DNA of 64,000 nucleotides from Chrysophaeum taylorii. Its lineage: Eukaryota; Sar; Pelagophyceae; Pelagomonadales; Pelagomonadaceae. The position numbers were made by a program, and so were the translations under genes. The stretch spans positions 186,001 to 250,000 of the forward strand of contig JAQMWT010000055.1 in NCBI GenBank assembly GCA_029834535.1, in the 5' to 3' direction. Below the pieces are notes generated by a model. It was given only the letters and a program-made list of their open reading frames with translations. It ran no database searches and was not told the DNA's origin. Positions within the stretch are counted from its first letter, which is position 1, and each line of letters starts with the position of its first letter. Of this stretch, positions 22,360 through 32,540 are shown one piece after another.

Positions 22360-23634
22360 CTAGAGCTCCTCGGTTGGGAGCTCCTCCTCGTTATTTCCTC
22401 CGTTGTCGTCGGCGACGACGGTGGCCCTCGCCGCAGCGTAGTGGAAGCGTTGCTCGGCCTCGCGGCCAGATGATATCCGAAAGATCATTTGGCGGCGATT
22501 CGAGGAGGAGGAGGAGGAGGAGTTAATTTTCCCGAGCTGTTGTTGTTCTCGTTGTCTCGCGAGGAAAACGTGGCCGTCGTACGTAGAAATTTTGAGGGGG
22601 CGGTCGGGCCGGAGGACCCCAACCTCGACGAGAGGTTGGTTCTCTTCCACCCAAAACAAGTCACACGAAGCGCCGTCGTCGGCGAAGAAGGTGGCGGTGA
22701 CGGGCTCGGGGACCGAGGCGGCGGTGCCGTCGAGGGCGTCGACGGCTTTGAGGTCGTCGTCCGAGAGCGTCAGGTCGAAGACGCGAGAATTGGCGCGGAC
22801 GTGGTCGGGGTTGGCAGACCTCGGCACCACAATCGCGTCTCGCTGGAGCGCCCAGCTCAAAGCAACCGAAAAGACGGTCGCATTTTTGTCGGCGGCGATT
22901 CGCCGTAGCACCGAATTCGACACGACAAGATTCCGACCCGATCGCATCTCCCACTGCGTGCCGAGCGTCGAGTACGACATGAAGGCGATCCCCGCGGCCT
23001 TACACCTCGCGCGGGTCTCGCGGTCCTGGTGGAAGGGGTCCATCCAGTTCTGGACGACGTGCGGTCCCTCGTTCGAAAACGACAGCAGGTCGTCGAGGTC
23101 TCGGGGCGAAACGTTCGACACTCCGATCGCACGCGCGAGGCCCCGGTGCAGCGCGGCCTCCATCGCGCGCCACGAGTCGCGCCAGGTTCCCTCGGGCGTG
23201 GATGTTCCCCCGCACAGCGAACCCCAACACCGCGGATAGTGCTGGAGGAAGACGTCGACGTAGCCGCCAAACTTGCGCGCCGAATCCTCGATCGCTCGCG
23301 CGCACGAATCGTACCCGTGGTCGCGCGGGTGCAGCTTGGTCACGACGACGATCGACGACCGGTTGTGCCTCATCACGGCGTCGGCGGCGGCCTTTTCGTC
23401 GTACCACTCGCTTGCGCGCGCCGTGTCGATCAGCGACACGCCCGCGCCGAGAGCGGCCTCGATCTCCCGCGACCCCATGCGTCCCGCGGTCCCGAGCCCG
23501 ACCCGCGGCATCCTCACGCCGTTCGACAACCGCACCTCCTCGTCGCTCGCGACGACGACATTCCTCCTTCTCATCATCATCATCATCATCATCATCTCGA
23601 AGAAGAAGAAGAAGAAGGGGGACGTAGCGACCAT
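22360..23634 (-). CDS. Aldo/keto reductase with C-terminal VHL-beta-like domain
   Basis: Aldo/keto reductases are NAD(P)H-dependent carbonyl reductases with a TIM-barrel fold. From the ATG at 23634 the protein has 424 residues. The barrel (about 32-305) shows the full catalytic tetrad Asp70, Tyr78, Lys100 and His132, plus the cofactor region IVVPRSANPDHVRANSRVFD. Residues about 311-361 resemble the von Hippel-Lindau beta domain: CDLFWVEEN, then VGVLRPDRPLKISTYDGHVF, which parallels VHL's tyrosine-glycine-histidine signature. A serine run and an acidic tail follow. The N-terminus is low complexity, with six Phe and eight Met residues from GAA and CAT microsatellites. The true start could therefore be any Met of that run. 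The frame continues upstream through the antisense of the kelch gene, which I discount. Confidence 0.85.
   Translation of the reverse strand: MVATSPFFFFFFEMMMMMMMMRRRNVVVASDEEVRLSNGVRMPRVGLGTAGRMGSREIEAALGAGVSLIDTARASEWYDEKAAADAVMRHNRSSIVVVTKLHPRDHGYDSCARAIEDSARKFGGYVDVFLQHYPRCWGSLCGGTSTPEGTWRDSWRAMEAALHRGLARAIGVSNVSPRDLDDLLSFSNEGPHVVQNWMDPFHQDRETRARCKAAGIAFMSYSTLGTQWEMRSGRNLVVSNSVLRRIAADKNATVFSVALSWALQRDAIVVPRSANPDHVRANSRVFDLTLSDDDLKAVDALDGTAASVPEPVTATFFADDGASCDLFWVEENQPLVEVGVLRPDRPLKISTYDGHVFLARQREQQQLGKINSSSSSSSNRRQMIFRISSGREAEQRFHYAAARATVVADDNGGNNEEELPTEEL
23572..23616. repeat. CAT and GAA microsatellites at the start of the reductase gene
   Basis: Eight CAT units at 23572-23595 and GAA units at 23601-23616 encode the Met and Phe runs at the N-terminus of the minus-strand reductase. 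Confidence 0.9.
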
Positions 23635-23657
23635 CTTATTACAACCCTTGAGTGAAG
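23635..23657. promoter_or_regulatory. 23-bp gap between divergent start codons
   Basis: Only 23 bases separate the reductase ATG (23634, minus) from the kelch ATG (23658, plus). Core promoters of each gene must overlap the other's transcribed region, or the reductase really starts within its Met run about 40 bases further in. Confidence 0.6.
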
Positions 23658-24635
23658 ATGCTTTTCCTCCTCGTGATGGGCAGCGCGTCGGGCGTGCGGT
23701 GGAGCGCCGCCGGCGGGGCGACGATCTCCCCGCCGAGGAGCGGGCACACGGCGGCGGTGGATGCGCAGGGAACGGTGTGGCTCTTCGGCGGTTACGCCGA
23801 GGACGGCGAGCGGCGCGTGACGAACGACGTGTGGAAGCTCGACGGAGAGAGCTGGGAACGGGTGGTGCTCGAGGGCGGCGGGCCGGGGCCGAGACTGTGC
23901 TCGGCCTCGTGCATCGTCGGATCGCGGTTCCTGCTGTTCGCGGGCTGGGACCCCCAGGAAACAGGAACCGGCGGCGTAATCCTCGACGACGTCTGGGCGC
24001 TCGACCTCGAAAATCTCGCGTGGGAGAAACTGGGGACGGTCCCGCGGGGGCCCGTGTCGAGGCACGTCGCCGTCGCGACCCCACGGGGCGTCGTCCTCCA
24101 CACCTTCCGGTGCCTCGAGAGCGTTCTGGTCTTCGACGGAAACGAATGGACCGAGCAGCCGACCGCGGGCGAGGCGCCCTCGAGCCGCGGCCTGCACTCG
24201 GCAGCCCTAGTAGGCGACGAGGTCGTCGTTTTTGGCGGCGCCGACAAGGCCGGCGACATGCGCGCCGACGCCTGGGGACTCGACACGAGAACGTGGACGT
24301 GGCGCCGTCTCGCGGGCGATTCCGACGGGCCGACGCCGCGCGCCGGATCGTGCGCGAGTTCCTACGGGACAACCTTTCTCGTGTGCTGCGGCGCCGAACG
24401 CGGCGCCACCGGTGGTCTCGTGCCGCGCAGCGACGCCTGGGCCCTCGACGTCCAGACCGGCAAATGGACTCTCCTCATCGACGACCCAACGGCCCTCCGC
24501 CCCCGGAACGCGGCGACGCTCTCGGGGCCCCTCCGCCACAGGAAAAGCGACGACGACACACTCGTCTTCGCGCTCCACGGGGGCTGGCACCCCTTCGTCG
24601 AGACTTTCGACGACACACATTTCCTTGAGATTTGA
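23658..24635 (+). CDS. Kelch-repeat beta-propeller protein
   Basis: The protein has 325 residues in one exon from the ATG at 23658. A GTG two codons upstream is in frame but not a likely start. Repeated kelch blades are visible: SGHTAAVDAQGTVWLFGGY, LCSASCIVGSRFLLFAGW, RGLHSAALVGDEVVVFGGAD and RAGSCASSYGTTFLVCCGA, each followed by a DVWKLD/DAWALD type strand. The first dozen residues (MLFLLVMGSASG) could be a short signal peptide. No other domain accompanies the propeller, so the binding partner is unknown. It lies head-to-head with the reductase. Confidence 0.85.
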   Translation: MLFLLVMGSASGVRWSAAGGATISPPRSGHTAAVDAQGTVWLFGGYAEDGERRVTNDVWKLDGESWERVVLEGGGPGPRLCSASCIVGSRFLLFAGWDPQETGTGGVILDDVWALDLENLAWEKLGTVPRGPVSRHVAVATPRGVVLHTFRCLESVLVFDGNEWTEQPTAGEAPSSRGLHSAALVGDEVVVFGGADKAGDMRADAWGLDTRTWTWRRLAGDSDGPTPRAGSCASSYGTTFLVCCGAERGATGGLVPRSDAWALDVQTGKWTLLIDDPTALRPRNAATLSGPLRHRKSDDDTLVFALHGGWHPFVETFDDTHFLEI

Positions 24636-24726
24636 TATGTGCCCTGTAGGCGCGGACATATCCTTCCGTCGTAGTGTGATGTTTTTTTGACTGACAACGG
24701 ATGTGTAACAACCCGAGAAAGAAGAA

Positions 24727-25659
24727 ATGGCCGTGTCGTCAGGCGGCAGCAGCAGCAGCATCTACGCGCGGCCACCCGACTTGCCGCAGACGCTGGCCCT
24801 GGACCACGTGTCGCCGGCGACACGTCTCTTGGAGAAGCGACGGCAAATGTTCGAGGTCCAGGAGGCCCTCGACGCCCAGAAGGAAGAGTACCTGCGTCAC
24901 GAGGACGCGTTCCGGCGACGCGAAGAGGCGCTGCGACGCAAAGACGTCGAGCTCCAGGACTCGCTCATCAAGTTCAACAAGTTTCTCCAGGAAAACGAGT
25001 CGAAGCGAAAGCGCGCCATCACGCGGGCGGCCGACGAGCGCAAGCAAATCGAGAACAAGGAGGCCGACATCGACCGACTCGAGCGCCAGTACAGGAACAA
25101 GGTCAGCGATGCCAAGGCCCTCGAAAAGGACCTCCAGCGCAACAAAATCTGCCAGGAATTTTTGACCGACGTCTGCGTCCATCTCACCGAAGACTACCAC
25201 GAGATCCAGGACCTCCTCAACAGATACTCGACGCTTCGCGGCGCGAACGACGACCTCTCGCGCCGCCAGAAGGACTACGAGGACCTCTCGGAGAAGAAAA
25301 AAGAAGAGTTCATCTTGTACATGAAGGAGCGCTCCAACGAAATGCTCAACGCCAACAACGAGATCGCGCTCCTTCAGGACAAGCTCGAGCAGACCGAGGC
25401 CACGACCTATCGACTTCAGGCCGAGGTCGACTCCGCCATCCGCGGCATGTCCGACAAGACGCTCGAACTCTGCCAGATCCTCGCTGCCGTCGATAATTTG
25501 TTTCGCCGCCTCCGCCGCCAAGACGCGCGCGCGGTCGCCGCCGACCAGCTCGACAATCAGGCTGGCCAGCTCGCCTTCGACCGCCTCGACGAAATTTCCA
25601 GCTACATTCTCGACTACGCCGACATCTGTGCCGAGTACGAAAACTACCTTCACAGGTAG
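24727..25659 (+). CDS. CCDC42/CFAP73-type axonemal coiled-coil protein (DUF4200)
   Basis: The protein has 310 residues, matching the 300-320 typical of CCDC42 and CFAP73 (MIA2). Almost the whole chain from residue 33 is predicted coiled coil by heptad content. The region around residues 33-110 has the DUF4200 signature: LLEKRRQMFEVQEALDAQK, then FRRREEALRRKDVELQDSL and KFNKFLQENESKRKRA. Family members belong to the modifier-of-inner-arms complex of motile cilia or to related sperm-flagellum structures, so a role in inner dynein arm regulation is likely. I cannot decide between the CCDC42 and CFAP73 branches. The gene begins 91 bases after the kelch stop codon, in the same orientation. Confidence 0.85.
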   Translation: MAVSSGGSSSSIYARPPDLPQTLALDHVSPATRLLEKRRQMFEVQEALDAQKEEYLRHEDAFRRREEALRRKDVELQDSLIKFNKFLQENESKRKRAITRAADERKQIENKEADIDRLERQYRNKVSDAKALEKDLQRNKICQEFLTDVCVHLTEDYHEIQDLLNRYSTLRGANDDLSRRQKDYEDLSEKKKEEFILYMKERSNEMLNANNEIALLQDKLEQTEATTYRLQAEVDSAIRGMSDKTLELCQILAAVDNLFRRLRRQDARAVAADQLDNQAGQLAFDRLDEISSYILDYADICAEYENYLHR

Positions 25660-26702
25660 CTTGCACGCTTCGTCTCGGGCGCGGCGAAGTCATGCAGGTG
25701 GTTGAATGATGTGCCTTCTACTGACCAATGGTGGCCGCCGACCGCGGTAGCGAAGGTCATGCGCGGTCGGAAGGTCGGTCCCTAATGGCACAATCCACAA
25801 TCGTCGAGACACCGTAGTCTTATTATAATGTCGGGCGCACCTTAAACGTCGACGGGTATCAGTCAGGGAAGCATACTCGGCGGAGCCGGTGCCCAACCCG
25901 TGTCGCTATGTCTGCCTCCTGGAGGTTATGTTCCCCGAACGAAGGTCGCGAACGTCTACCGCACGCCGCCTCAATTGTGGCCTTGATGAAGCAAAACGCG
26001 AGGTAGAGACCGCCCGAGCCGGCCGCCGCCGTGAATGTACATCTCGGAACCTTAAGCAGGTTCACAAAAATCTCCACGGCAGTCGTGGACGGCCTTGCCG
26101 GAATGCGGCGCTTAAACTTGTCGACTGCCAGATATAGCTCAACGAGGCCCCAGGGCTTCCCCAATACACTCCCCTCGGAACGCAAGGCCGCGTGGCTTTG
26201 GGAGCCGGAGAACTGCTACGACGGCATTTTGATTTCGACCTGGCTGGTCACGCTTTCCAAGGAAAATTTAGAGTGCGAAACGATAAACAAACCGGAGCAA
26301 AATGTTGGCCGCCTTCTCGAGCATTGCGTGACGCTTGCACCCAACCGCGGGTGTTAAACTCGGCTTGCACTCGGACACCAGCCGACGCGACTCGACGGCA
26401 CGCTCGCGCTTCGCGACTCGGGTCAATTGCGACCCGGGTCAGTTTCGTTCCTGCGTGTTTCAACAACAAATCCAGGTCTCGCTGACTCCACGAGCCATTT
26501 CGATTTGTAGAAACACGAGCACTTTTCGCAACTCTGTCTCCCGCGACCGTTTTATTTCAAGATGCGTTCAGCACGAAAGAAAGCCCGCGATTCCCTGAGG
26601 TTGTTGTTCGATGTCCAGCAAGGGTTCGCGACTCGCGCTACTGTGTCAATGTCAGTTTTGGGCGTTTTCAGCATGTGTCTGGGTCTCTTAAGTCCCTGTT
26701 GT
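25660..26702. other. No confident gene; possible decayed coding sequence
   Basis: A minus-strand frame at 25859-26185 (GLVELYLAVDKFKRRIPARP and following) looks protein-like but has no recognisable family and no ATG-supported context. It may be a relic. Confidence 0.3.
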
Positions 26703-26774
26703 CCAGAAACGCGCTAACTAACTAACTAACTAACTTTGGACCTCTCCCGGGCATGGGAGCCAGCCAGAAACGCG
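26703..26774 (-). mobile_element. 5'-truncated SINE-like copy with 11-bp target-site duplication
   Basis: CCAGAAACGCG at 26703-26713 and 26764-26774 flanks about 50 bases. These consist of a CTAA-repeat tail (CTAACTAACTAACTAACTAA) followed by the element's 3' end (CCTCTCCCGGGCATGGGAGC). Tail plus duplication is the mark of target-primed reverse transcription. Confidence 0.8.
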
Positions 26775-27226
26775 CAGGGCTCGCGAACGTATACTTCTAT
26801 CCACATTTTGAGTCTTCCATAGAGCGTGACACTGCGCGACTCGTGGGTTTTGTAGCGTGAGCGTGGGATCGTCGTGACCGCGTACAGGTTCTTGGAGGAT
26901 GCTATCGAGGAGCGCACGACCTTACTCGGACAGAGCAACACTTCGAGCAAGTACTTTTCAGCGCACCACTCCTGTCGATGGCGAACGCCAGCTTATGGCA
27001 GTCGTCGGCGGCGTTGTTCCGCAGGACGCAAAGCACACCGCACGGGTAAACAGACCGAGTCGCGGACCCGAATTCCTCATCGCTCTCAAACAATGACCGA
27101 TTGACACTGTAACAGAAAATGACACGCACGTTAAGCACGGTCAAATGCGCACATACCTTACCCTACCGTTCCCTAACGGATATTTCAAGAAGAGGTCGGC
27201 AGTGACTAGACGACGACGTGTTGAGG
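26775..27226. other. Upstream flank of the small membrane protein gene
   Basis: No gene is seen. The 3' half is presumably the promoter of the gene at 27227. Confidence 0.35.
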
Positions 27227-27553
27227 ACGATGATAGGTCGAGTGGCTTCTACTTCGACGGGTCGCCTGATCCTTCAGGCACAGCGGCGCACGATGGCTGG
27301 GGGTGGCGACGTCTACAACATCGCCGGCCGCCAGTTCTCCACCGAACAGGTCGTCGTGGGGATCATGGCCTTTTACGGGGGTCTCGTATTCCTCGGCACG
27401 CGAGGCGGTGGCAAGAAGGCGCCGGCCACTGAAACCGCCGCTGCCCCGGCCTCCACCTCGACCGAGGTTCTCAGTATTTTCGACGACAACTTCGAGTCCT
27501 GGGTCAAGATCCCTGGCAACATGGCCAAGTGGGAAAAGTCCCTCGAGGGCTAA
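27227..27553 (+). CDS. Small mitochondrial membrane protein, ATP-synthase subunit-like (candidate)
   Basis: The protein has 108 residues from the ATG at 27227. The first 25 residues (MIGRVASTSTGRLILQAQRR) are Arg/Ser-rich with no acidic residue, typical of a mitochondrial presequence. One membrane segment follows (VVVGIMAFYGGLVFLG), preceded by YNIAGRQFSTEQ and followed by basic GGGKKAP, an Ala/Pro linker and a 30-residue acidic-aromatic tail. The order of short motif, single helix and lysines recalls the small ATP synthase membrane subunits of the Atp19/k or DAPIT type. That comparison is by pattern only and could be wrong. What is seen for certain is a short, single-pass, probably mitochondrial protein. 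Confidence 0.6.
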   Translation, partial: TMIGRVASTSTGRLILQAQRRTMAGGGDVYNIAGRQFSTEQVVVGIMAFYGGLVFLGTRGGGKKAPATETAAAPASTSTEVLSIFDDNFESWVKIPGNMAKWEKSLEG

Positions 27554-28490
27554 CTGACTCTCTCCCCCAGCTGCCTCCCACGACCTCTCTTAGACATTAC
27601 GAAAGGCCCCATATCCGCATATGAACAGACTTGCGTGTACCAATTATAATTTCTCGTGTGCCCGTTACGACGCGCGCTCTCCCGATTTTATTTGGTGATA
27701 ATCTTTGTGCCTCTGGCAAGCCCCTAGCTAACAGGCATAAGCGCGAGCATCATTTGGCGCTGAAACGTGCCTCGGACTGATGTTCCTTGTGGGAACGGGT
27801 GTTCGCAGATGACCGAATAGATAAAATTCCATGGTGCGTGTCTAGCAGGTCCGGGCACGGCGCGCCTGGTTATACCCACAGGAAGTACCCATCAGAGGAG
27901 GACAAGCCTATATAAACCGCGGATACGGGAGCGAAGGCGGATAGGACGCAGGTGCGGGTCCTGAGGAGATGCGAGGGTCTGGGTACGGGAGGGCTGCGGT
28001 AGGCCGGGTGTGCGGGTACATCGTCGAGGCGGGGACATCGAGGACAAGGCAATTAGAGGACACGCGCATTGCAGGCAGCGACACCCACCTCGCGCTTGGT
28101 CGTTTCTCGCACTTGGTCGTTTCAGTGCGGTTTAGGGCCCATTTGACTATCGTGTGTACCAGAGACCCGGGCCCGACGCGATTTCATACGGGTGCTGAGC
28201 CCGCCAGGTGTGTCCGCGTCGCGGACCCAGTGTGGACCCGGACCCAGTGTGGACCATGTGATTCTAAAACCCTAGGTTACGGACGCCTTCGGAGGGTCAG
28301 GGTGGCTATAGCCTTGGCCGCGGTCCTGGAAAAACGACAGGTGGCCCGACATCAATTCGAACCTTCAATCCAACCTTTTTTTTTCCCCAACAACAAAAAA
28401 TAACCGCGTGGCAATGTCCGGATCTCGACCAAAGTCCTACAAGTATCCCTGTCTTTACTCACATTTGGCATTGTGGCCCCGCTTACCTGT
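27554..28490. other. Intergenic, no gene seen
   Basis: Short frames only. A duplicated GTGTGGACC motif occurs near 28220-28250. This is the boundary of the next repeat-rich block. Confidence 0.4.
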
Positions 28491-28499
28491 GGTGGCCGT

Positions 28500-29450
28500 G
28501 GTCGACGCCTAAAATCGAAGGCCACCGATATCAATCCGATACAATATCAATTTCCCCTCCACCTCTATTGAGTCAGTCATGGCATCGGTTTCGCAGATGA
28601 TAAAGATAAGCACAACTACAAGAAAGGCGTCTCTAGCACTGTGATCACGGCGGATTAGTTCAGGATTCTCCCAAAAATTTGGCCGTACGTGTCTTCTTTC
28701 GTGTCGCACGAACGCAACAAACATGAGTTCTTGACAGGTTCTAGAGCAACCCTACAGACCACGTGAACTCGATCCGCAAGGTCGACATCGAGCAGACTCC
28801 TCTCGCTCTCGGGAAGGTCGGTTGATCTAAGTGTGCCACGGCCGAGCCCCATTCATCTGGCAAGAAACGGAAAATGTCGACCACAATCGACTTGCCAGAG
28901 GGCTGGGAACAAGATTCGGTCATATTGTTTTCAAGGCGATCATCAAGCTCCAAGCCGAACACGAGGTTGACCCCAATGAGGCGGGAGTTTGACCGTTCGT
29001 TACCACCAATATAAGAAAGACATGTCGCGCGTCCTTATGCTCGGCCACGCTGTCAAATTTTCGCGAGATACGTGACGAGCAGGAGTCGGAGCGTGCAGCG
29101 AGAGAGAAGAGAAGGTCAAGAGCGCAGATGCCCGCTACAAGAAGAAGGCGTAGAAGAGCGCCGCAAGCATCGCGCTCTGCGCTGCCTGGAAGCGCTGTAA
29201 GTCTGGATGCGCGAGCGACTACCTCGAGCCCCAAGGCTTGTATGGCCAGAAAGCTCGAGTTCTGCCACTAATGCGGCGATGTGAAGAAGAAAGAATACTC
29301 GAAGAAGAAATGCAAGCCATTGCGCCAGAAAGCCAAAGAGGAGGATGACAACAACAAGATTGTCGCCAACTGCGATAACGACGATGACGACAACCACGAC
29401 GAACCGGCCGTAGTCACCTGCACATGGCTCCCAAAATGTCAACGTCGCAT
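28500..29450 (+). mobile_element. Remnant of a DDE-type (pogo-like) transposase, copy 1
   Basis: Broken plus-strand frames contain KLQAEHEVDPNEAG near 28945-28985, a basic stretch near 29090-29160, and CGDVKKKEYSKKKCKPLRQK then an acidic run at about 29270-29400. The same order occurs on the minus strand at 45.9-47.4 kb (LEVDPNDAG, basic linker, RCDNCGDLKKRFCKKKPC, acidic run), so the two are copies of one family. Stops and frameshifts make it dead. The assignment to pogo/Tigger rests on the better-preserved second copy and is tentative. Confidence 0.55.
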
Positions 29451-29459
29451 TTCCTGGCT

Positions 29460-31290
29460 CTCATGTCTCATCGAATTTGGCTCCGATATTCTAGTGCTCC
29501 CAGCAACCGCTGGCCCACTTTCTGAGTAGCTTGGACTGAATCAAATCGAGTTATAAGTTGCCCTCGACTCAAGGACTCGCCAATATTGTACGTCTCGACG
29601 ACATTGACTTTTTTCGTCGCCTCTTCGAGCACATCGACAACACAGTAGTATTGGAATTCGACATGTCGTGATAAACGAGGTCCTTGTACTCGTGTGGCGC
29701 GGCGCGGATTTTGCTTTTGAGTGAAGGAGGACCAAGGTGGGCTGAAGCTATACTTGCCACGAACAGTCCGCCACTCGCCTTCGCACTTTTCCACCACCCT
29801 GACGTAATCGAGGGAGCACAGCACTACTGATTTGTTCACAAACACTCTTTCCTTCGAGCCCTTGGCGTTTATCCATAGAAATCGGCCATACGCGAAGTCG
29901 ATGGCCATAAAAGTTCTGTGTTCCGTTCACATCAAAATTTTCCATGCACATCAAAATTTTGCACCCCACGCTTAAATTCTTCAGCGCCTTCATAGCCCGT
30001 TTTTTCAAACCTTCCTTGAGGTCTGTTTCTGACTCGTTCACCAGCGCCGAATTTCGAGAGCACTTAGCGCTGATCCTGGCGCCCAGTTGGCCAGCAGCGC
30101 AGAGTGCGCGGAAGTTAAAACGTCGCGCAGAAACGCGTAGCCGAACTCGGTAACATGGTAAACCTCTCGTACGCGCTTGGGCTTCTCAACGACAAATGTG
30201 TGGGGAGCGAGCCGGGCAAGCGCGTCGACGCGATGGCATGCTCCCTGTCCTGCCCCGTCGACACGGGCAAATCGCAGGATGGGGCGATTGTGAAGTTACC
30301 CCCGCAAACCGACGAGGGAGTTTTCACGGTACTGGTCGCAACGAATCTCAGGTTGTTGACGAGAGTATATAGCGTGCCAGATCCCTGAACGGCTTCTTTG
30401 GCGTGAGCGATGACACTTTGGGTGCGTTTACGAAGTGTTTTTATGTAATACGAACCGCTGCGCGCCGCCAACCAGCAGCGCCCGCTGCAAGATTTTCTCT
30501 TTTTTCATGCTTTCGAGCGAGTCGAACGTCTCTCCATGGGGCGTCTCTGCCGTCCATAATGTCAGCACCATAGCGCACTATCGGCCCTTGGTCTGCGGTC
30601 CGACGTTGAGTTTTATCTTGTCTTGTCGTCATTTTAGTTCCGCGCCGGATTGTTCAATGCGAATTTGATGTGCAGCACCCTACCACGTGGTCTCCCTTTT
30701 CAGCCGACTCAATTATCACAAGCGCCTTGCGCTCGCCCGCGGCATGTGTACAGTGCCTTGTGTCCGCACGATCGCACGTCCACACTTTGTTATTGTCGTA
30801 GGCATTGGGTTCGAAGTGGGTGATCTCGCTGTACTTGAACCCAACGCACATTACAGGCTTTACTGCCTCCAGCAGCTCCTGAATGGCACAAAACATCGAG
30901 CCGTACGTCTTTCCGGTGCCAGGGTCGCCCACCATGATGACATATTTGCGATGTCTTATATCTGGTCGCCTCGATCACATGCTGCTCCACAGTGCGCTGC
31001 TCGATTCAAGTGGTTGCGTCGGAGGTTTTCGAGGTGAGGAAGTCCTTGGAAATCGATGGAAGGTTTCTGCACCAGTATACCTTGCCTCGCGGGTTGCACT
31101 TTGCCGCGCCGATCCCGTACTCCGTTTCGAAATTTGACTCCAGAGAGCCGCACTTTTCCCGCACTTTTTGTGCGGCTCGACGCCCTTGGCAGCGAACCAG
31201 TCAAGGTCCTCGCGGCGCTTCCACACCGTTGACTGATGTTGCCTGCGTGCGGTGATGGTGAGCGCAGTTGTCAAGCTCGGAAGAATCATC
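29460..31290 (-). pseudogene. Decayed P-loop NTPase-like coding sequence, origin unknown
   Basis: The minus strand carries protein-like pieces in shifting frames. The clearest is 30654-30935, which begins with a Walker A motif (MVGDPGTGKTYGSMFC) and contains ALVIIESAEKGD, a plausible Walker B region. Upstream pieces at 30960-31280 include KRREDLDWFAAKGVEPHKKC and GILVQKPSIDFQGLPHLENL. Downstream pieces at 29468-30041 include KNLSVGCKILMCMENFDVNG and FAYGRFLWINAKGSKERVFV. They share orientation and may be one large gene, for example from a large transposon or an endogenised virus-like element. No hallmark gene is present to prove this. Confidence 0.4.
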
Positions 31291-32460
31291 CGGGAGAATC
31301 ATGTCGACCACGCATTGTACGCAACAGTAGTAACACGAGCAACAACAAATTAACGGCGCTACGGCTGCGTGCTTCTGATGGAGAGCGCGACAGTGTTGGC
31401 GATGTTTCGCTCACGCAGTGCGGTGTGATCTCGCCCTGTGAAGATAGCGCGTCGCAATCACGCCGCTCGCGGCGATCGAGAGTGGGAAGCCGTGTTCATG
31501 AGCCCTCCGTGTGATCCAATGCTTCGCTCGCAACGAGCGCTGCGACTACCACTTGAAACCACGTCGTGCGGCGGCACTACTCGGCGCCGCCATCCTCGAA
31601 AGCGGCGTCGACTGGCCAACGGAGCGAGCGCCAGCGCGTCGAGCTTGCGGAGACGGGGCCGCGACAGCAGCTCTAGGTGAGAGTAACGCCGCACCAATAT
31701 AATAAAGGCCTGACCGAGCACAATGAGGTTGCTCATGCGGCACCCGAGGAAGCGCCGAGCAACCCACATTATCGCGCGCACCGAAGCGCGAGTGCGAAAC
31801 GCTCGGCGGAACGAGGGTTCAAGAAATTGGGAGCAACGGCAACGATGATAGCACAACCGTGCATACCGTGCACAGACAAGTCGAGGGGTTCGGAGACGTC
31901 GGACGCTAACGTCACAAGCGTCGACCACAGAAGCTTGGTTTGCTGACCGCGAAGTCTAAAGAGGTCGGTCGCGATATCCGTGCGTGCGGCGGCGTAGAAC
32001 AGCTTGATTGTCGATGGGATCAGTCGCCGCCTCTAACTTGGTTGTCAACTCTGCCATCTTTTTCTCCTTCGAATAAATCTCCTTCCGCTAGACCAAGAGC
32101 TCAGAGTCGTCGATCGTCTCGCGGTTGCGCTGCTTTTCACGGACGGAATACAAGGCGTGCTGCCCCCCTTGAAGCCCATCAGCCGGTGGTCACGCGCGAG
32201 TCAGCGTTGTGTAAATCTAGACGATTCTGAGCAAAAGACAGTCAGTAAGGTCATGAAGCGACGCGCGCTCGCGCATGACGATACAAGAACGCTAGACAGC
32301 GGCGTCGACAACGCATCGCGTAGGTGCCCTTGATGAGGACAATAGCTTTCGTCCGGTGTTCGGCGGACGAAGCCGAACACGCAGCTGCTTCTTTCCCGCG
32401 TCCGTTGCAACGGAACGACGGCCCGCCGCGCCTCGTTCCTCGCGTCTCGCCGATTCGCAT
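31291..32460. other. No gene seen
   Basis: Short frames without family motifs lie between the P-loop remnant and a GTCGAC repeat copy. Confidence 0.4.
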
Positions 32461-32540
32461 GGTTTTTGAAGGTCGACTGCTAAGAGAGGGGGTGCTTGTG
32501 GGTGCTTGAAGGTTTCGGTGCGTTGTGTGGGGGCATGGTT
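32461..32540 (+). repeat. GTCGAC dispersed repeat copy
   Basis: GGTCGACTGCTAAGAGAGGG at 32471 is followed by GTGCTTGTGGGTGCTTGAAG. An 8-base direct repeat GCATGGTT (32457-32464 and 32533-32540) brackets the unit and may be a target duplication, though eight bases could be chance. Confidence 0.65.

Noticed and set aside
22360-24372. A single 670-codon minus-strand frame through the reductase and beyond
   Set aside because: The upstream third is the antisense of the kelch gene, Arg/Pro-rich and without domain content; the reductase is taken to start at 23634.
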